DNA of 9,413 nucleotides from contig CALDHQ010000006.1 of assembly GCA_937894055.1 (NCBI GenBank), positions 1 to 9,413 on the forward strand, in the 5' to 3' direction. A model generated the notes under the pieces. It searched no databases and was not told where the DNA came from. It saw only the letters and a list, made by a program, of their open reading frames with translations. A program made the translations under genes and the position numbers. Shown here piece by piece: positions 7,065-9,413 of the stretch; positions within the stretch are counted from its first letter, which is position 1; the number at the start of each line of letters is the position of its first letter. The DNA is from an uncultured Polymorphobacter sp. GTDB taxonomy: Bacteria; Pseudomonadota; Alphaproteobacteria; Sphingomonadales; Sphingomonadaceae.

Positions 7065-8062
7065 GCCATCATTCCCTTGTGGCGCGGCGAAAGCCCTGCC
7101 GCCCAATCTGCAACAACCACCAGCGCATGGCCAACCAGCACGAGTGCCGCCCCGAAGGCCAGCAGCGCCGCGATTTCAACGTTCGCCGAACCCGCCAAGC
7201 CCATGCCGACCGAGCTGAACAGCAGGTCGGTATTGGGCGCAAACGGCACGCGGCTGATCACCAGCCGCAGCGATATCAGCATCAGCCAGACGCCCCAGCC
7301 GATTTCAGGCAGTGCGAAATGCCAGGCGCCGATCAGCAGCGCGTTCGACACCAGCAACCGCGCAATATGGACGCCGAAAATGCGCGCATTGACAACGCGC
7401 GGCAGCGACATGATGCGCTTTGAAAACAGCAGGATGATGAACGCCGGCAGCGTCAGCAGCGCCGCACCCCAGATGACCGAGCGCAACTGCGTGGGCGAGA
7501 AGAACCCCGCCGCCAGAAGCCGGTCTCCGAACAGCACCAGCACAGCGACGACACCAACCGTCAATGTGTTGGCAGCCAGCGCCGAGGTGATGCTGACGTC
7601 CTTGACCGCCCCCATCGCGCGTGCTGCCAGACCGGTCTGGCGCCGCGCCCACATATAGACATAGGCTTCGCCGCTGTAGCCGAAGACGGCTTCGTTGAGC
7701 ACGCGCTTGCGCAGGAACAGCCACAGGCTCGACCACGGCAGCGCCCACAACCGCCGGAAAATCAACGTCTCGGTCAGCGGCAGCGTCAGGTACATCGCCA
7801 CCATCAGCAGATAGTAGCGCGGGTCGCGCGGCAGCACTGCGGCGAACTGCGTCCAGCCGATCTTGGCGCTTTGGTGCACCAGAAAGCCGATCATCAGCAG
7901 CGACAGCCCGATGCCGAACCATTTTTGCCACGCCGGCGCCGGCCGCCGCGCAATGTGCGCGGGGTCGGTCGCCAGGGCGGCATCGACAGCGAGCTGCTCG
8001 GCTTCGGGCAGCGCCGTATCGGGAGTTTGGGTGTTGGACACCTGCGCGTCGGACCTCGTCAA
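7061..8062 (-). CDS. Multi-spanning inner-membrane protein, possibly LPG-synthase-TM/flippase-like
   Basis: This encodes up to 333 residues. A charged, Pro/Ala-rich cytoplasmic N-terminus of about 45 residues precedes six to eight membrane segments (about 48-63, 83-102, 162-180, 193-213, 235-250, 255-269, 296-318). Conserved-looking loop features are FLRKRVLNEAVFGYSGEAYVY (residues 116-136, with the central GYSGEAY) and RVPFAPNTDLLF (271-282). Topology and the N...GE pattern recall the UPF0104/lysylphosphatidylglycerol-synthase membrane domain, often found beside glycosyltransferases, but the match is loose and I do not firmly recognise the family. The start is uncertain: the first possible codon is TTG at 8062 (AGG 12 bases upstream, in-frame stop just before it); a GTG at 8041 with GAGG 12 bases upstream is equally plausible. 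Its TGA overlaps the next ATG (ATGA), so it heads a three-gene coupled unit. Confidence 0.8.
   Translation of the reverse strand: MTRSDAQVSNTQTPDTALPEAEQLAVDAALATDPAHIARRPAPAWQKWFGIGLSLLMIGFLVHQSAKIGWTQFAAVLPRDPRYYLLMVAMYLTLPLTETLIFRRLWALPWSSLWLFLRKRVLNEAVFGYSGEAYVYMWARRQTGLAARAMGAVKDVSITSALAANTLTVGVVAVLVLFGDRLLAAGFFSPTQLRSVIWGAALLTLPAFIILLFSKRIMSLPRVVNARIFGVHIARLLVSNALLIGAWHFALPEIGWGVWLMLISLRLVISRVPFAPNTDLLFSSVGMGLAGSANVEIAALLAFGAALVLVGHALVVVADWAAGLSPRHKGMMA
7073..7078 (-). promoter_or_regulatory. Ribosome binding site for the DUF2141-type gene
   Basis: AAGGGA on the minus strand lies 8 bases before the ATG at 7064, inside the 3' end of the preceding gene. It decides in favour of the shorter 179-residue product and its signal peptide. 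Confidence 0.7.
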
Positions 8063-8108
8063 AGCAGCGCGTTACCTAGCAACGCCGCACTTGCGACAGC
8101 ATGAATAA

Positions 8109-8158
8109 CCGTCAGGGCCGTTCTAGCCGCGAAATACGGCGTGAAAGCGGCCCAACGG
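8109..8158 (-). terminator. Nested stem-loop between the pirin gene and the membrane-protein gene
   Basis: On the minus strand an outer stem pairs CCGT+GGGCCG (8158-8148) with CGGCCC+ACGG (8120-8109), separated by a small internal bulge. An inner GCCG/CGGC stem (8140-8137 with 8129-8126) closes a 7-base loop. It begins 7 bases after the pirin stop and is followed by a short T-rich stretch (GTTATTCAT). It could be a weak intrinsic terminator for the pirin gene or a structured leader of the membrane-protein unit. The T-tract is not strong enough to decide. Confidence 0.4.
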
Positions 8159-8165
8159 TGACAGT

Positions 8166-8864
8166 TCAGGCCAGATCGAACACCAGCAACTCGGCGCCAG
8201 CGGCACTGGTCAGCTTGACCGAAGCCATATCCGAAATCGCCAGCCCGTCGCCGGCGGCCATGGTCTGACCGGCGGCAACCGCACTGCCGCGCACCGCCTG
8301 CACCCAGGCATGGCGACCCGGCGCGATGGCGACGTCGATCTCGCCGCCGGGTGCCAGCACGGCGCGGTAGAGGCTGACGTCGGCGTGGAGCCACACCGCT
8401 TCGGGCCCGCCTTCGGGGCCGGCGACGAGGTCGAGCCGCGTGCTGCCATCCTGCGCCGGCAGCGCCTGCTGCTGATAGCCCGGCGCGACACCTTGACGGT
8501 CAGGCTGGATCCAGATCTGCAGCAGATGCACCGGCTCGCTGGTCGAGGCGTTGAACTCGCTGTGGCGGATGCCGGTGCCGGCGCTCATGCGCTGCGCGTC
8601 GCCGGGGCGGATGACTTCGCCGTTGCCGAGGCTGTCGCGGTGCTCAAGCGCGCCATCGACAATGTAGGTGATGATTTCCATATTGGCGTGGGCGTGCGTC
8701 GGGAAGCCGCCGCCGGGGGCGACGCGGTCTTCATTGATGACGCGCAGCGCGCGGAAGCCCATGAACTTCGGGTCATAGTAATCGGCGAAGCTGAAGCTGT
8801 GATAGGTGTCGAGCCAGCCGTGGTTGGCGTGGCCGCGGGCCTGCGAAGGGCGGAAGCTGAGCAT
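8166..8864 (-). CDS. Pirin family protein (YhhW-like bicupin, putative quercetin 2,3-dioxygenase)
   Basis: This 232-residue bicupin is close in length to E. coli YhhW (about 231). It opens MLSFRPSQARGHANHGWLDT with SFSFADYYDPKFMGFRALRV next, the classic family N-terminus. The metal site of the first cupin is complete: His57 and His59 (FPTHAHAN), then His101 and Glu103 (IRHSEFN). YhhW-type proteins bind a metal through these residues and can cleave quercetin in vitro; the physiological role is unclear. The second cupin (about 130-232) lacks an obvious metal triad, as usual. The frame is open to a GTG at 8894, but ATG 8864 is right because AGGAG lies 8 bases upstream and the family begins here. 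Remnants of a MarR regulator lie upstream; no intact regulator is present. Confidence 0.93.
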   Translation of the reverse strand: MLSFRPSQARGHANHGWLDTYHSFSFADYYDPKFMGFRALRVINEDRVAPGGGFPTHAHANMEIITYIVDGALEHRDSLGNGEVIRPGDAQRMSAGTGIRHSEFNASTSEPVHLLQIWIQPDRQGVAPGYQQQALPAQDGSTRLDLVAGPEGGPEAVWLHADVSLYRAVLAPGGEIDVAIAPGRHAWVQAVRGSAVAAGQTMAAGDGLAISDMASVKLTSAAGAELLVFDLA

Positions 8865-8872
8865 TGTCGTCA

Positions 8873-8877
8873 CTCCT
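8873..8877 (-). promoter_or_regulatory. Ribosome binding site for the pirin gene
   Basis: AGGAG on the minus strand sits 8 bases before the ATG at 8864. It rules out the longer GTG start at 8894, which would place this site inside the coding sequence. Confidence 0.8.
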
Positions 8878-8936
8878 GGCGTGGCACCGGCCACGCTTCA
8901 ATGTCGGCGATATGGTGCGGGGCCGCAGCGCGCGCC

Positions 8937-8966
8937 AATGTGCCGCGCGCACGGCAGCCATGTCAA
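8937..8966 (-). promoter_or_regulatory. Candidate pirin promoter with an internal palindrome (possible operator)
   Basis: A consensus -35 hexamer TTGACA reads on the minus strand at 8966-8961, overlapping the stop codon of the upstream remnant. The best -10, CACATT (8942-8937), is 18 bases away and weak. Between them lies the perfect inverted repeat TGCCG-N6-CGGCA (8941-8956), where a repressor would block polymerase. The -10 weakness and high GC background keep this tentative. Confidence 0.35.
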
Positions 8967-9061
8967 AATGCGATGGCGCTGCCGTCCCAGGCGAACAGCC
9001 CGCCGCTATCGGCCGGCGTCAACGTATCGATCACACTCAGCAAATGCCGCGCGCTGGTCGC
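8963..9061 (-). pseudogene. C-terminal remnant of a short-chain dehydrogenase/reductase
   Basis: About 32 codons end in TGA at 8963-8965. The stretch ATSARHLLSVIDTLTPADSG followed by GLFAWDGSAIAF matches the C-terminal tail of sniffer/C-factor-type SDR enzymes, whose family pattern is roughly a helix, then VIDGLTPxDSGxFFxWDGxxIPW. There is no Rossmann fold, catalytic Tyr-x3-Lys or start upstream. The frame stays open to 9229, but residues upstream of about 9061 do not look like an SDR and appear to be the antisense of another fragment. The assignment rests on memory of the family pattern over a short stretch. Confidence 0.45.
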
Positions 9062-9079
9062 CGCATCGATCGCGTTCAG

Positions 9080-9199
9080 GTGCTGCTGCATGCCGGCAAG
9101 CTGGCCCTCGGTGAGCGCGGCCTCGGCGACGAACAGCTGCGGCCGGCCAATCCGCGCCTCGTCTACTGCGCGATCAGCGCCTTCGGCGAGGTCGGCCCG
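9080..9199 (+). pseudogene. Interior remnant of a family III CoA-transferase (CaiB/BaiF)
   Basis: The plus strand encodes, from about 9080 to 9199, VLLHAGKLALGERGLGDEQL then RPANPRLVYCAISAFGEVGP. This follows the family segment in which a GL.yE.LR helix precedes NPRLVYCSISGFGQTGP, a well-conserved part of CaiB/BaiF enzymes. No start, catalytic Asp region or C-terminal domain is nearby, and the similarity stops at both ends (before about 9080, after about 9199). It is therefore a piece of about 40 codons of a gene normally near 400. It lies antisense to the flanking remnants. Evidence is pattern recognition only, but the length and order of matching residues make chance unlikely. Confidence 0.5.
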
Positions 9200-9378
9200 A
9201 TGCGCAGCAGTTCGCGCAACACCACCCACTCCGACACGGTCACGCCCCTCGCCTCGACCTTGAGCCGAAACGCGTGCGACACATGGTTGGACACAAAGCG
9301 CAGCCAGTAACCGAGGTGGGACTCGAGTTCACTCACCGGCTTGCGCCGGCTGTTTACGGCGGCGGATTGCGTTGCCAT
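9163..9378 (-). pseudogene. Truncated MarR-family transcriptional regulator (N-terminal part only)
   Basis: ATG at 9378, with AGGGA 7 bases upstream (9386-9390), opens 71 codons ending at TAG 9163-9165. ESHLGYWLRFVSNHVSHAFR then the VEARGVTVSEWVVLREL segment is a clear MarR N-terminus: dimerisation helix 1 and the helix leading into the winged helix-turn-helix. A complete protein should continue for another 70 or so residues with a recognition helix like MTRGAISKL and a wing. None of the three minus-strand frames after 9163 contains this, so it is a loss of sequence rather than a simple frameshift. A DNA-binding product is not expected. The true breakpoint may be near 9200, since the last codons overlap the CoA-transferase remnant on the other strand. 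Confidence 0.7.
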
Positions 9379-9413
9379 GCCTGATTCCCTGGTTGTTGCG
9401 ACATGGGCGGCAT

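Noticed and set aside
7065..7106. Longer start (7106) for the DUF2141-type gene
   Set aside because: It would place 14 residues before a clear signal peptide; the ATGA overlap and ribosome site support 7064.
8865..8894. GTG start at 8894 for the pirin gene
   Set aside because: A strong AGGAG site lies 8 bases before ATG 8864, and family members begin at that methionine.
8963..9229. Single minus-strand gene of 88 codons starting at GTG 9229
   Set aside because: Only its last 30 or so residues look like a real protein (SDR tail). The rest is the antisense of the CoA-transferase-like segment and of the MarR remnant.
8310..9263. Long open plus-strand frame running across pirin and beyond
   Set aside because: Mostly antisense to pirin, and its frame is not the one that carries the CoA-transferase-like segment.
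9379..9413. ATG at the right edge (9413, minus strand) as a gene start
   Set aside because: It is out of frame with the MarR remnant and meets a stop within about 20 codons; the sequence beyond is not available.

Overview
The window looks like chromosomal DNA from a GC-rich alphaproteobacterium. The protein style (Ala/Arg-rich, sphingomonad-like MacA/MacB/TolC, pirin and MarR sequences) suggests Sphingomonadales; this is an inference from sequence feel, not from a search. Nearly everything between 705 and 9378 is on the minus strand. Only the first 662 bases carry plus-strand genes. I saw no tRNA, rRNA, CRISPR array, insertion sequence or phage gene.

Layout. Positions 2-94 hold the last 30 codons of a gene whose product ends like an outer-membrane beta-barrel, followed by a clear intrinsic terminator (118-151). 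A small exported two-cysteine protein of unknown function follows (258-662, +) and converges on the next block. That block (5213 down to 705, -) is a four-gene tripartite efflux operon: TolC-like outer-membrane channel, MacA-like periplasmic adaptor, MacB-type ATPase and a separate MacB-type permease. All three junctions overlap (TAATG, GTGA, TAATG), so the components are probably translationally coupled and made together. Upstream of it, a second block (8062 down to 5329, -) has a multi-spanning membrane protein, a secreted DUF2141-type protein and a GT4 glycosyltransferase. These are joined by an ATGA overlap and a 5-base gap and may form an envelope or glycoconjugate module. A pirin/YhhW-like quercetinase-type gene (8864-8166, -) precedes that block and is separated from it by a nested stem-loop.

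The right end (8963-9378) is the oddest part. In about 415 bases it appears to hold three unrelated gene remnants in mixed orientation: the N-terminal third to half of a MarR regulator (-), an interior piece of a CaiB/BaiF family III CoA-transferase (+), and the C-terminal tail of a short-chain dehydrogenase (-). This looks like a rearrangement scar or gene graveyard rather than one gene.

I found no convincing new defence or mobile system. The best leads for a second look are the three-part remnant, the membrane protein/DUF2141/GT4 cluster and the small secreted protein.
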